A stretch of DNA of 64,000 bases from Pseudalgibacter alginicilyticus (GCF_001310225.1 NZ_CP012898.1:3590001-3654000); one strand, 5' to 3'; shown: positions 35,653 through 45,551, counted from the stretch's first letter. A program made the numbers and translations. Notes: generated by a model not told the origin, from the letters alone.

Positions 35653-36087
35653 ATGTTAAAGACTCAGGTTATACACCCAACAATTTTGGAAGTGCTCGCG
35701 CGTTCAGGCCATTTTGCACAAGTTGTTATTGCAGACGGTAATTTGCCAGTTGCAGCTATGACAGGGCCTAATTCTACTACGGTACACCTTAATTTTCGCC
35801 CAGGGATTTTAGATGCTATAACAGTACTGGAAGGTGTTTTGCAAGTCTGTCCTATTCAGGGGGGTATTGTTATGGAAAAGCCAGCTGAAGCAAATGCAGA
35901 GATACATGATGCTTACAAAAAAATGCTTGGTAATGTAACCTGGAATGAAATGGAGCGTTGGGCTTTTTATGATAAAATAAGAGAACCTGCCACTACTTTA
36001 ATTATACAAACTGGTGAACAGCGTCGCTATGCAAATTTAATTTTAACTGTTGGAGTTGTGAAAATGGCTGAAGAAAGAAATTTTTAG
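35653..36087 (+). CDS. RbsD/FucU-family sugar mutarotase, FucU-like
   Basis: With the start at 35653 the protein has 144 residues, close to E. coli FucU (140). The conserved SGHFAQVVIADGNLP segment (17-31) carries the catalytic histidine, and the C-terminal ERWAFYDKIREP and TGEQRRYANLIL segments match FucU closely. FucU interconverts alpha and beta anomers of L-fucose, helping downstream enzymes. Earlier in-frame ATG/TTG starts add a poorly conserved extension. Neighbours are an SDR, a Gfo/Idh/MocA oxidoreductase and a symporter, so this may be a monosaccharide uptake-and-oxidation cassette. Confidence 0.85.
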   Translation: MLKTQVIHPTILEVLARSGHFAQVVIADGNLPVAAMTGPNSTTVHLNFRPGILDAITVLEGVLQVCPIQGGIVMEKPAEANAEIHDAYKKMLGNVTWNEMERWAFYDKIREPATTLIIQTGEQRRYANLILTVGVVKMAEERNF

Positions 36088-36220
36088 CAATTTGAAATTC
36101 TTTATTTTAATATAATGAAAGTTGTTTTCATATTTATGAAGAATATCAATCCTTGTAGCTCTGCGATAATATTGATAATGTTGACTATGTAACAATAGAA
36201 CAACTAAAAATAAGTTTAAA

Positions 36221-37360
36221 ATGGAAAAAAAAATAAAGGTATTAGTTTTTGGATCCGGATTTGCTGGTCAAGGGCATGCAGATGCTTTTCGGGCTTTTGA
36301 CGTTGATGTGGTTGGTATTGTTGGTAGAACAGCAAATGTAGTAAGTAAAGTAGCTGATAAAATGGGTATTCCATATTCAGGAACAGACTGGTTGCAAGCA
36401 TTAGAGGATTGTCAACCAGATATTGTTTCTATAGCTACGCCTGGTGGGGCTCATTTTGAGCCAATAAAACAAGCTATTGAGTTTGGCTGCCATGTGTTTA
36501 GTGATAAACCCTTAACTGATAGTGGTAATTCTGCATTAGAGTTATACGAACTTGCTAAAAATAAAAAAGTAAAAACGGCCTTTGCTTCTAGCTTTCGATA
36601 TATGCCACATATTCAGCATGCCAAACAGCTAATAGCTGATGGTGCTATTGGAGAACCTACTGAAGTTGAATGTATTTCTCATTTTAATTTGGAGCGAGAT
36701 ATTCCTTTTGGTTGGTCGCATCGTAAAGAGGAAGGTGGGGGACGTTTAAATAATAATTTTACTCACATGATGTCTATTGTAACATCTGTAATTGGTGAAA
36801 AAATTCTGTCTATTATTGGAGAAGTGCGTGATGATATGGGGAAAGCGCCTATTGTTGAAGGGGTGCATAATTTTAAAACACGAAGGGACTTTATTCCTAA
36901 AGATTTAAATGATCCTGCGTTAAAATGGGGTCAAAGCAATGTGGAGTGGTCTTATACTGTGTTAGCACAATTGGAAAGTGCAATGGCATTTAAACCAGTT
37001 TCTGTGCTTTTTAAACATGGCGGGTTAACCCCAAGATTTAATGAAGATCATATTGTGTTTTATGGAACAAAAGGAGCCATTTATATTAAAGGGCATTACG
37101 GCATGGGGCCTCTTTATATATGGGATAAAAATAATACATGGAAAACCTTGGCACTCCCAAATGATATTGTTGCTAATCAGCCAAAAATTGTAGGTGATAC
37201 TGAACGAAATTGGCATTACTTAGTTAGGGAATTTGTAAAAGATATTAAAGGAGAAACTGCAGAGCCTTATCAAACTTTCAAAGAAGGTAGTTTATATCAG
37301 AAACTTATCGACTTAATTAGGAAGAATAATAATTGGACAGATGTTTCTCATCTGCAATAA
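36221..37360 (+). CDS. Gfo/Idh/MocA family oxidoreductase
   Basis: The 379-residue protein opens with a Rossmann motif VLVFGSGFAGQGHADAF (about 8-23) and has the family's catalytic-lysine segment as SDKPLTD, a variant of EKP. A C-terminal alpha/beta substrate domain contains GGGRLNNNFTHMMSIV. Family members oxidise or reduce sugars and inositols with NAD(P). The substrate cannot be read, but the neighbours suggest a 6-deoxyhexose, uronate or aldonate derivative. The stop is 10 bp before the symporter start at 37371, so the two are surely cotranscribed. Confidence 0.88.
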   Translation: MEKKIKVLVFGSGFAGQGHADAFRAFDVDVVGIVGRTANVVSKVADKMGIPYSGTDWLQALEDCQPDIVSIATPGGAHFEPIKQAIEFGCHVFSDKPLTDSGNSALELYELAKNKKVKTAFASSFRYMPHIQHAKQLIADGAIGEPTEVECISHFNLERDIPFGWSHRKEEGGGRLNNNFTHMMSIVTSVIGEKILSIIGEVRDDMGKAPIVEGVHNFKTRRDFIPKDLNDPALKWGQSNVEWSYTVLAQLESAMAFKPVSVLFKHGGLTPRFNEDHIVFYGTKGAIYIKGHYGMGPLYIWDKNNTWKTLALPNDIVANQPKIVGDTERNWHYLVREFVKDIKGETAEPYQTFKEGSLYQKLIDLIRKNNNWTDVSHLQ

Positions 37361-37370
37361 AAGTCGAATT

Positions 37371-39119
37371 ATGTTTTATGACTATCTTGTTATTGCACTT
37401 TATTTTATTATAATCCTTGCTATTGGTGTTGTGTTTTCACGAATGGCAAGTAAATCCACTAGTGATTATTTTCGTGGGGGAGGTAGAATGTTATGGTGGA
37501 TGGTTGGATCGACTGCTTTTATGGCTCAGTTTTCAGCAGTAACTTTCACAGGAGCGGCAGGTAAAGCATTTACTGACGGTTTTGCAATTAGTGCTGTATA
37601 TATTGGTAATACTTTTGCATTTTTTTGTGGATGGGCATTTTTTGCACATCGCTTTAGACAAATGAGAGTGGATACTCCTACAGAAGCTATAAAAGCAAGA
37701 TTTGGTAAACAGAATGAGACTTTTTTTTCTTGGGCATTAATTGTGTTTTCATTCCTGAATGCTGGTGTTTGGTTGAACGCATTAGGTGTTTTTACCAGTG
37801 CTGTTTTTGATGCAGATATTTCTTTAACCATTATTTCAATTGGTCTCACTGTACTTTTTGTTTCAGTATTATCAGGTGCTTGGGGGGTAGTTGCCTCAGA
37901 CTTTGTTCAGACTTTAGTCGTGGCTGTGGTTTCTATAGCTTGCGCAGTGGTGGCATTAGTAAAAGTCGGAGGTCCGGTTAATTTAGTTACCAATTTTCCA
38001 GGAGGTTTTATTATAGGGCCAAATATGAATTACCCCATAATATTATTAGGTACTTTCATCTTTTTTTTACCTAAGCAAATAATAACCATGATGAATCTTC
38101 ATGATTCTTTTCGATTTCTAAATGCAAAAGACTCTATTAATGCTCGTAAAGCTGCCTTATTAGCCATGACTCTTATGGGGGTAGGTACCATCATTTGGTT
38201 TATTCCACCTTGGGCAGCTGCTACTTTGTATCCAGATGCAGCAGCAGATTATGTGCAATTAGGAAACAAAGCGGCAGATGCTGTTTATTTAGTGTTTGCA
38301 CGAAATGCGATGCCTATAGGTACAGTTGGATTACTTATGGCTGGACTTTTTGCTGCTTCCATGTCTTCCATGGACTCGGCCCTAAATAAAAATGCAGGAA
38401 TTTTTGTTAGAAGCATTTATCAACCTTTTTTAGCTAAAAGGAATAAACACACAAGCGATAAAAAATTGTTGCGAATCAGTCAGTTAGTTAGTTTGGTTAG
38501 TGGAATTGGGGTTGTTATTGCAGCACTTTATTTTGCATCGTTAAAGGAACTTAGTTTGTTTGAACTTATGATGTCAGTTTCTACCATGATCCAGATGCCA
38601 ATGATGGTGCCTTTATTATTAGGGATTGTAGTAAAAAAAACACCGCAGTGGGCGCCTTGGGCTACTATTGCCGTTGGATTGTTTGTTTCTTGGCTTGTTG
38701 CAAACGTGATAACAGCAGAAGTTTTTGTGTCAATATTTGGAGTTGAAACGCTTAGTAATCGAGAAATTATTGATATGAATATAATTCTAACTATTGCTGG
38801 ACATGTTTTTGTTACCTCTGGGTTTTTCTGGGCAACTTCATTGTTTTATAACGAGTCAAATGATAAAAACAAACTTGAGACCAATCGTTTTTTTAATAAT
38901 CTAAAAACACCTGTCATTGCAGATATTTTACAAGATGAATTTGACTGTCAACAAAGACGGAAATTAGGAAATATGGTAATAGTCATTAGCGTTAGCCTTT
39001 TGATGATGACTTTAATTCCAAACCCGAATTGGGGGAAAATACTCTTTTTTTGTTGTGCATTAATTGTTTTTTGCATCGGTTTTTTATTGAAGCAAAGTGC
39101 TAAAAATAAAACTTCTTAA
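37371..39119 (+). CDS. Sodium:solute symporter (SSS family)
   Basis: The ATG at 37371 is the likely start (582 residues); an earlier in-frame ATG at 37341 would overlap the previous gene. About 14 membrane helices are visible, with the SSS hallmarks FRGGGRMLWWMVGSTAFMAQFSAVTFTG near the first helices and AASMSSMDSALNKNAGIFVRSIYQPF centrally. It should import a monosaccharide or sugar acid with Na+, suited to a marine cell. As the last gene of the SDR-mutarotase-oxidoreductase set, L-fucose or a related sugar is a plausible cargo; that is inferred. Confidence 0.9.
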   Translation: MFYDYLVIALYFIIILAIGVVFSRMASKSTSDYFRGGGRMLWWMVGSTAFMAQFSAVTFTGAAGKAFTDGFAISAVYIGNTFAFFCGWAFFAHRFRQMRVDTPTEAIKARFGKQNETFFSWALIVFSFLNAGVWLNALGVFTSAVFDADISLTIISIGLTVLFVSVLSGAWGVVASDFVQTLVVAVVSIACAVVALVKVGGPVNLVTNFPGGFIIGPNMNYPIILLGTFIFFLPKQIITMMNLHDSFRFLNAKDSINARKAALLAMTLMGVGTIIWFIPPWAAATLYPDAAADYVQLGNKAADAVYLVFARNAMPIGTVGLLMAGLFAASMSSMDSALNKNAGIFVRSIYQPFLAKRNKHTSDKKLLRISQLVSLVSGIGVVIAALYFASLKELSLFELMMSVSTMIQMPMMVPLLLGIVVKKTPQWAPWATIAVGLFVSWLVANVITAEVFVSIFGVETLSNREIIDMNIILTIAGHVFVTSGFFWATSLFYNESNDKNKLETNRFFNNLKTPVIADILQDEFDCQQRRKLGNMVIVISVSLLMMTLIPNPNWGKILFFCCALIVFCIGFLLKQSAKNKTS

Positions 39120-39647
39120 ACCAACATAAGTATACATTTTTTATGACAGTTTATGTGTTATTTGATGAATACAAAATGGTATAAAAATATCTAAAACAAG
39201 CTTGTCCATTAAATAAAACATATGAAGTGTATTTTATAAAATACACTTCACGAATTAGTCATGCATTATTCTATTCTTTCTAACAAAGTATTGATTTCTT
39301 ATTATAATTAGGTGTTGTTTTTAACGAATTATGTGTTAAAGTTTAAAAATAATTTGTTTTAAGTAAAAATTAACATATATTTGGATAACCAATTTGGTTA
39401 ACCAGTTTTGAGCTGATGTCAAATGGTATAGTTGTAAGTATAATTTTGAAAAAAATATTTTTATTTATGAGTTAAAAAATGAATCAATAAGGTTGGAAAA
39501 TAACTTGCCTTAGTTAATTTACATTTTAAACGAGGGAGAAAACTTATAGACATATAGATTGAACAATTATTTTGAAAATATAATTGTTGTAAAAGGCTAA
39601 ACTAAAAGGTAGTATACTACTAATGATTAAAACATAAATGACTAATT
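39120..39647. other. Intergenic region upstream of SusC pair 2
   Basis: These 528 bp hold no gene. A perfect 26-bp inverted repeat lies at 39224-39249 (GAAGTGTATTTTA and its complement). It has no T-run, so it may be a weak end signal for the symporter transcript or a protein site. Promoter and operator site D follow at 39353-39405. From there about 250 nt of untranslated leader precede the SusC start. Confidence 0.6.
39353..39405 (+). promoter_or_regulatory. Promoter with nested palindromic operator (site D)
   Basis: TTTG at 39353-39356, a 19-bp spacer and TATATTTG at 39376-39383 form the promoter of SusC/SusD pair 2 and the genes behind it. TTTGGATAACCAA (from 39380) overlaps the -7 element, followed by TTTGGTTAACCAG to 39405. 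Shares the ACATATATTTGG context with sites A and C. Confidence 0.85.
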
Positions 39648-42600
39648 ATGAACTTGAAAACTAAGCTATTTTTAACGGTATTATTGATATTCAATATTAC
39701 TTTATTTGCACAAAATGGTATGACCGTAAGTGGTACTGTTGTGTCTGCAACGGATAATATTCCAATTCCAGGTGTTAACGTTATAGTTTTAAAAACGACT
39801 AAAGGAGTAACAACTGATTTTGATGGAAATTATCAAATTAAAGTAAATAAAGGCGATATATTGCAATTTTCATATGTTGGATTTACCACTCAAACAGTTA
39901 TTATAGAATCGCAAACGTCTATTAATATTGCTTTATCAGAAGATTTAGCAACCTTAGATGAGGTGGTGGTTGTTGGTTATGGTTCTTTAAAAAAATCTAA
40001 TATAACAAGTGCTATTTCTACTTATAAAAATGAAAACATGGATCAATTGCCAGTATCTAGAGTAGATCAAGCACTACAAGGAAAGATTGCTGGTGTTCAA
40101 ATTCAAAACACATCATCTGCTGCAGGAGAAGCTCCACAAATTAGAATTAGAGGACAAGCTTCAATTAATGCTAGTCCAGATCCTTTGGTTGTTGTAGATG
40201 GTCAAGCCATTGAGGATGGTTTAGAATCATTAAACATGGCAGATGTTGCTGATATTTCTGTATTAAAAGATGCTTCATCTGCTGCTATTTATGGTTCTAG
40301 AGGAGCCAATGGTGTTATTTTAGTAACAACTAAAAGTGGTAGTGATAGAAAGACTTCATATAGTTTTAATCATTCCGTTGGTTTTAAAAGTGCTTACAAG
40401 TTATATGATGTTCAAACGTCTTCAGAGTATGTTAGACAATTATATGCTGAGCAAGAATTAAGATTGAATGACCCACTGTGGACCGGAGCTGTTCCAACTA
40501 TCCCAATAGGTGATCAAAAACAATATATAGCTGAGCAATTATTTTCAGGTGGTGAAGGTACTCTTTATCAAGATGAATTTATGAGAAATGGTGTTTTTAG
40601 AAATATAGGATTGAGTGCTTCTGGAGGAAATAAAGGATTAAGGTATAGAATATCTGGTGCTTACAATGGTGACGAAAGTATGATGAAAAAAAGTAATTAT
40701 GAAAAGTATCAATTTAGAGTGAAATTGGATGCTGATTTGAGTGACAAAATATCAGTTGGAGTTAATGTGGCACCAACTTATTCTGAAACTGAAAGACCAG
40801 CTAATGATTATAGAGATTATTTTAGGTTTCCTAGTTTTATTCCTATTACGCATACCGCTGAAACTATAGCGCTTATTCAATCAGGTGGTAATAATTTAGA
40901 TGTAGCAGTTGGGGATTATGCTAATCCACAACACTTTGAAAGTTTATCGTTTGAGAATACTAATTTTCCAATGCCCGATGGGTCAATATATACAAGTACT
41001 AATCTTTCTAATCCTTGGACCACTAGTAGTATCAATCCGTTTAAGGTTTTAAATTTACAAGACGATACTGAAGAACAATTCAGGGTTCAAGCAACTTTTG
41101 ATTTGTCTTATAAAATAAATAGAGACTTAACATTTAAGACTTCAGCAAGTGCTTATTATAGATTTTCAGATAGAGTACAATGGGTAGGCACCAATGCACA
41201 ATCAGCAACAAATACAAATTATGCAGTATACTTAAGAAGAAATTATAGAGATTACTTAACAGAGAATACTTTAAATTATATAAAAGATTTTAAAAAACAT
41301 TCGTTTAATGTTTTAGCTGGTTTTTCCGCCCAAAGAACAGATTATTATAATTCAAGTTTCACTGGTACAGATTATCCAAATGAGAATATTAGAACATGGA
41401 ATAGTGCAGGGTCTATAGTTAAAGCAAATTTAAATTCATCAGGGGATGATGGAGGAGAAATTAAAAATGCAACGGCCTTGTTGTCATACTATGGTAGATT
41501 AGTGTATTCTTATGATGGTTTGTTTAATCTTACAGGTACTATTAGAACAGATGGAGCTTCACAATTTGGACCAGGGAATAAGTGGGGTACATTCCCATCA
41601 GTTTCTGGAGGTGTTAATTTAGCAAAATTGAATTTTTTAGAATCATCCGATGTAATCAGTAGGTTAAACTTTAGAGCTGCTTATGGTGAAACGGGAAACA
41701 ACCGTACAGATCAATTAGGAGGGAATAATTCATACAATCCTTACATAAGTACTTTAGATGTACAAAATTATGTTTCAGGTAGTGGCAATGGAATTGTTGC
41801 TAATGGTCAAGCTACCCTATATGATTTTTTAGATGCTCAGTTTAATGCAGATCTTACTTGGGAAACTACAGTGTCAACAAATTTAGGTTTTGATTTGGGG
41901 CTGTTTAGAAATAGAGTCAATTTATCTGCTGAGTTTTATGAGTCAAATACAGATAAACTACTTTTAACAACTAATAATCAATTATTTTCAGGGATAGCAT
42001 TTTCTTGGAATAATGTTGGAAGTCTTCGCAATCAGGGACATGAAATTGAGTTGTCAACAACTAATATTGCAACAGAAAATTTTAGATGGACAACTTCTGC
42101 AAATTATGCATCAAACAGACTTAAATTGACTGATTTTGGAGGTAATGCAGAAACTCCTCAAACTGGAGAAAGAGGTGAACAATATATTTCACAAGTAGGT
42201 AGCCCATTGGTTCAATTTTATGGATATAAAACGGATGGTATTTGGTTGTCGCAAGAAGAAATAGATGCATCTGGTTATACCACTAATGACGTTAGTATTG
42301 GTACTTTAACACCTGGAGCTTTAAAACTTGTAGATTACAATAATGATGGTAAAATAACTATAGATGATAGAACTGTAATAGGCGATCCATATGCAGATTT
42401 TACTTGGGGTATGACAAATACTTTTGAATATAAGAGTGTTGATTTATCATTCTCTTTTCAAGGGGTTCAAGGTATAGAAATGTACGAAGGAGATACAGGT
42501 TATACAGAAACCAAAAGCCAGGTAACAAATTACACCAAGAACCGTTGGGTAAGCCCATCCAACCCTGGAGATGGTCAAACACCTTACGAAAATAATGGTG

Positions 42601-42899
42601 GGATACATTGGGTGTTGACTGATTATGGTATTGATGATGCATCATACGTTGCTTTAAGAGAGGTAACTTTAGGTTATAACTTAGATGAAAGATGGTGTAA
42701 ACAAATAGGCTTAGATCAATTACGAGTTTATTTTACGGGGCAAAATTTACTTTATTTAACTGCTAAAAGCTTTAGGGGATTGAATCCTGAGAGTAGAAGA
42801 ACAAGTGGTGTTTATAGTGGTGCATTATATACTGGATATGATAGAGGCGGGTACCCAGTACCTAAAACTATGGTGTTAGGTTTTGATGTTAAATTTTAA
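39648..42899 (+). CDS. SusC-like TonB-dependent importer (pair 2), likely alginate oligosaccharides
   Basis: The 1083-residue protein has a signal peptide (1-22), carboxypeptidase-regulatory-like domain (about 26-96), TonB box DEVVVVGYG (104-112), a plug with DPLVVVDGQAI and VLKDASSAAIYGSRGANGVILVTTK, and a long barrel. Its partner SusD starts 17 bp downstream. The order SusC, SusD, PL7, GntR, MFS, SDR is that of known flavobacterial alginate utilisation operons, so this pair is the better candidate for alginate oligomer import. Its promoter is operator site D. Confidence 0.95.
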   Translation: MNLKTKLFLTVLLIFNITLFAQNGMTVSGTVVSATDNIPIPGVNVIVLKTTKGVTTDFDGNYQIKVNKGDILQFSYVGFTTQTVIIESQTSINIALSEDLATLDEVVVVGYGSLKKSNITSAISTYKNENMDQLPVSRVDQALQGKIAGVQIQNTSSAAGEAPQIRIRGQASINASPDPLVVVDGQAIEDGLESLNMADVADISVLKDASSAAIYGSRGANGVILVTTKSGSDRKTSYSFNHSVGFKSAYKLYDVQTSSEYVRQLYAEQELRLNDPLWTGAVPTIPIGDQKQYIAEQLFSGGEGTLYQDEFMRNGVFRNIGLSASGGNKGLRYRISGAYNGDESMMKKSNYEKYQFRVKLDADLSDKISVGVNVAPTYSETERPANDYRDYFRFPSFIPITHTAETIALIQSGGNNLDVAVGDYANPQHFESLSFENTNFPMPDGSIYTSTNLSNPWTTSSINPFKVLNLQDDTEEQFRVQATFDLSYKINRDLTFKTSASAYYRFSDRVQWVGTNAQSATNTNYAVYLRRNYRDYLTENTLNYIKDFKKHSFNVLAGFSAQRTDYYNSSFTGTDYPNENIRTWNSAGSIVKANLNSSGDDGGEIKNATALLSYYGRLVYSYDGLFNLTGTIRTDGASQFGPGNKWGTFPSVSGGVNLAKLNFLESSDVISRLNFRAAYGETGNNRTDQLGGNNSYNPYISTLDVQNYVSGSGNGIVANGQATLYDFLDAQFNADLTWETTVSTNLGFDLGLFRNRVNLSAEFYESNTDKLLLTTNNQLFSGIAFSWNNVGSLRNQGHEIELSTTNIATENFRWTTSANYASNRLKLTDFGGNAETPQTGERGEQYISQVGSPLVQFYGYKTDGIWLSQEEIDASGYTTNDVSIGTLTPGALKLVDYNNDGKITIDDRTVIGDPYADFTWGMTNTFEYKSVDLSFSFQGVQGIEMYEGDTGYTETKSQVTNYTKNRWVSPSNPGDGQTPYENNGGIHWVLTDYGIDDASYVALREVTLGYNLDERWCKQIGLDQLRVYFTGQNLLYLTAKSFRGLNPESRRTSGVYSGALYTGYDRGGYPVPKTMVLGFDVKF

Positions 42900-42916
42900 T
42901 TATTAAAATAAGTCTT

Positions 42917-44500
42917 ATGAAATATATATATAAATTTTTAATTGGCACATTATTTTTAAGTGTTGTTAGTTGTAGTGAAGATTTTATAACTGTTGATCCG
43001 CAATCTTATATTACCGAAGAGATTTATTTCTCAAATACAGAGGAATTGAATATTGCTTTAAATGCTTGTTATGGAGGTATGAGAGCGCCCGCAGCAGAAG
43101 AATGGAAATTTACAGAGTTGCGTTCTGATAATACTGTAATGAATCAAATAGGAACTACCTCTCCAGATAATATTTTCTATTTATCATATGATGGATTTTT
43201 TATAGGGACTAATGATGATAACTTGAAAAACTTTTGGTATTATACTTATGTAAATATTAAAAATAATAACATTCTTTTGGACAAAATGAATGTTAATTAT
43301 AGAGAAGGTACTATTGTTTATGATGGTAATTCTATTAATGCTACGGAGCAAGATATCAAAGATGTTGCATCTCAAGCTAGTTTTTTAAGGGCGTACCATT
43401 ATTTTAATTTAGTGCGTCTTTTTGGAGATGTGTTTTTAGTAACTGAACCAATATCTCCAGTTGATGCTTCTGTAATCAATAGAGTTGATAAAAGCTTAGT
43501 TTATGATTTGATAATTGCCGACCTTTTAAATACAATTTCTAACGGAAACTCAGCAAAGTATGCCGATATCACTTCAGCAAATGCAGGTAAGGCAAATGCA
43601 TGGTCTGCAAAAGCTTTGTTGGCAAAAGTATATTTAACGTTAGGACGTAAATCAGATGCTTTACCATTGTTGACAGATATAATAGCTAACAGTGGGTATG
43701 GTTTAGAAAGTACATATGAGGATGTTTTTTCGATAACAAATGAGCTAAATAAAGAAATTTTATTTACTATTCGCTATAAATCAGGTGAAGGTAATTTAGG
43801 GTCTCCATTTACTACTAGTTTTGCGCCAGCAACACCAAGTAGTAATACAAATGGAGAAACTATTTTTGTAGTGTCAAGTCAAGGGGATAATGCTCCTGGT
43901 CAAGAGTTATATGATACCTATAATACAGCAGATGCTCGTAGGGATTTTATTTTACCCTCTCGAGATGCAAGTGTACCTCGAAAATTGTTTTACACTAAAT
44001 TTTGGTATTTTTTAACTGTTCGAGATGATTCTGAATTTGATTTTCCAATTATCCGTTTTGCAGATGTATTGTTGATGTATGCTGAAGCAGCTGGAAGTGC
44101 AGACCCAAATACGTTAACTTATATTAATAGGGTTAGAGCAAGAGCTGGTTTAACAGGGGCAAATGCGCTTACATCTACAGATATTAATACACCTGAAAAA
44201 TTTGATCTTGCTGTAGCTAATGAAAGACGTTGGGAATTAGCAGCTGAAAATCACAGGTGGTTTGATATTTTAAGATATAGTACCACGTTACCCACTCTTA
44301 ATGCCGTTGATATCATGGAAAATCATTTTGAAATAATGGTGCCATTATTATATTCTTTTTATAATCAAAATACAGAAGATGTCACTTTAGAAATTTTAAA
44401 AGAAAGAGTTAATGAGAACACTCTGTTGTTGCCTATTCCACAAATAGAATTAGATACTAATAATAAAATTGAAATCAATCAGAATCCAGGGTATAATTAG
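42917..44500 (+). CDS. SusD-like glycan-binding lipoprotein (pair 2)
   Basis: The 527-residue lipoprotein has Cys19 in the SVVSCSED lipobox. SusD features include ASFLRAYHYFNLVRLFGDVFLV, the AWSAKALLAKVYLTLGR helix, DVLLMYAEAAG, INRVRARAGL and the ENHRWFDILRY end. It should bind oligosaccharides at the cell surface and hand them to the SusC encoded just upstream. The PL7 lyase gene follows after 53 bp, consistent with a surface complex of lyase and importer. Confidence 0.94.
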   Translation: MKYIYKFLIGTLFLSVVSCSEDFITVDPQSYITEEIYFSNTEELNIALNACYGGMRAPAAEEWKFTELRSDNTVMNQIGTTSPDNIFYLSYDGFFIGTNDDNLKNFWYYTYVNIKNNNILLDKMNVNYREGTIVYDGNSINATEQDIKDVASQASFLRAYHYFNLVRLFGDVFLVTEPISPVDASVINRVDKSLVYDLIIADLLNTISNGNSAKYADITSANAGKANAWSAKALLAKVYLTLGRKSDALPLLTDIIANSGYGLESTYEDVFSITNELNKEILFTIRYKSGEGNLGSPFTTSFAPATPSSNTNGETIFVVSSQGDNAPGQELYDTYNTADARRDFILPSRDASVPRKLFYTKFWYFLTVRDDSEFDFPIIRFADVLLMYAEAAGSADPNTLTYINRVRARAGLTGANALTSTDINTPEKFDLAVANERRWELAAENHRWFDILRYSTTLPTLNAVDIMENHFEIMVPLLYSFYNQNTEDVTLEILKERVNENTLLLPIPQIELDTNNKIEINQNPGYN

Positions 44501-44553
44501 AAAACAAAATATAAAATGGCAGCTTTACTCGTTTTTTTAAACACAAATTTATA

Positions 44554-45480
44554 ATGAAAAGATATAAGGTTTTCCGAAGAGAAATTTTATCAATTATTTT
44601 AATAGCTTTTTTAGCTATTAGTGCCACTTGTCAAGATAAATCAAGTAACAAGTCTGGAGAGGATATTAAGATTGATAAAAAAGAAAAGAAGAAAAAAAGA
44701 AAGAAATATAAGTTGCCTAATATCGATTTAAACCATTGGAGTGTTACAACACCAGAATTAAATGATAAAGGAGGTGCTATGAATATTGAGCCACCGGAAA
44801 TTTTGAATTATGCTACTGATGAAAGGTTAATACCGTATATGTATAATGATTCTACTAGTGGAGCATTGGTATTTTATTCGTATCCAAGTGATGCAACAAC
44901 AGCAAATACAAAATATACAAGATCTGAATTAAGAGAACAAATGGTTCCTGGTGATAATAATACTAATTGGACCTTTGCTCAAGGGGGCGTGATGAAAGGT
45001 AAATTAGCCATGGAACAGGTTAGTAGGGCTTCAGATGGTAAATATCATAAAGTTATCATCATGCAAATTCATGGTAGGTTAACTAATGAACAGCGAGATT
45101 TGATTGGTCAAAAAGATAACAATGCACCACCAATTTTAAAAATTTATTGGCAAGATGGCAAAGTGCGTGTTAAAACCAAAGTTCTTAAAAATATAAGTGT
45201 TACTGACGAAGAGTTATTGCATGAAGATGCTTGGGATGATGACAATGGGTTTAATTTTGAACAAGAAGTAGGCTTTAGAACTTTCACTTTAGAAGTAAGA
45301 GTGTCTGAAGGAAAGATGGTAATAGTATTAAATAATGCGGAATATAAAGTTTATGAAGGTGTTAGCATGCGAAGATGGGGAATTTTTGAAAACTACTTTA
45401 AAGCAGGAAACTATTTTCAATCAAGAGATGAGGGATCTTTTGCAAAAGTAAAGTATTATGAGTTAGAGGTAACTCATTAA
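44554..45480 (+). CDS. PL7 family alginate lyase, lipoprotein (copy 3)
   Basis: The 308-residue protein starts with a leader ending at lipid-attachment Cys26 (AISATCQDK), then a striking Lys-rich linker at about 41-53 (KKEKKKKRKKYK). The PL7 domain has textbook motifs: TRSELREQM, IMQIHG with catalytic Gln and His, and YFKAGNYFQS with catalytic Tyr. It is only distantly related to the two other PL7 proteins here. The polybasic linker could lie against the negatively charged membrane surface or bind polyanionic alginate. It is the PL7 of the canonical alginate operon core. Confidence 0.93.
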   Translation: MKRYKVFRREILSIILIAFLAISATCQDKSSNKSGEDIKIDKKEKKKKRKKYKLPNIDLNHWSVTTPELNDKGGAMNIEPPEILNYATDERLIPYMYNDSTSGALVFYSYPSDATTANTKYTRSELREQMVPGDNNTNWTFAQGGVMKGKLAMEQVSRASDGKYHKVIIMQIHGRLTNEQRDLIGQKDNNAPPILKIYWQDGKVRVKTKVLKNISVTDEELLHEDAWDDDNGFNFEQEVGFRTFTLEVRVSEGKMVIVLNNAEYKVYEGVSMRRWGIFENYFKAGNYFQSRDEGSFAKVKYYELEVTH

Positions 45481-45551
45481 AAAATGGGGTTTATTAACTA
45501 ATACATACTATTTTTGTGTTCTTAAATTATTAACTATTTAAAAGGGATTAG

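Noticed and set aside
39224-39249. Perfect 26-bp inverted repeat after the symporter
   Set aside because: It lacks a T-run and a loop of normal size, so I did not call it a terminator; noted in the gap description instead.
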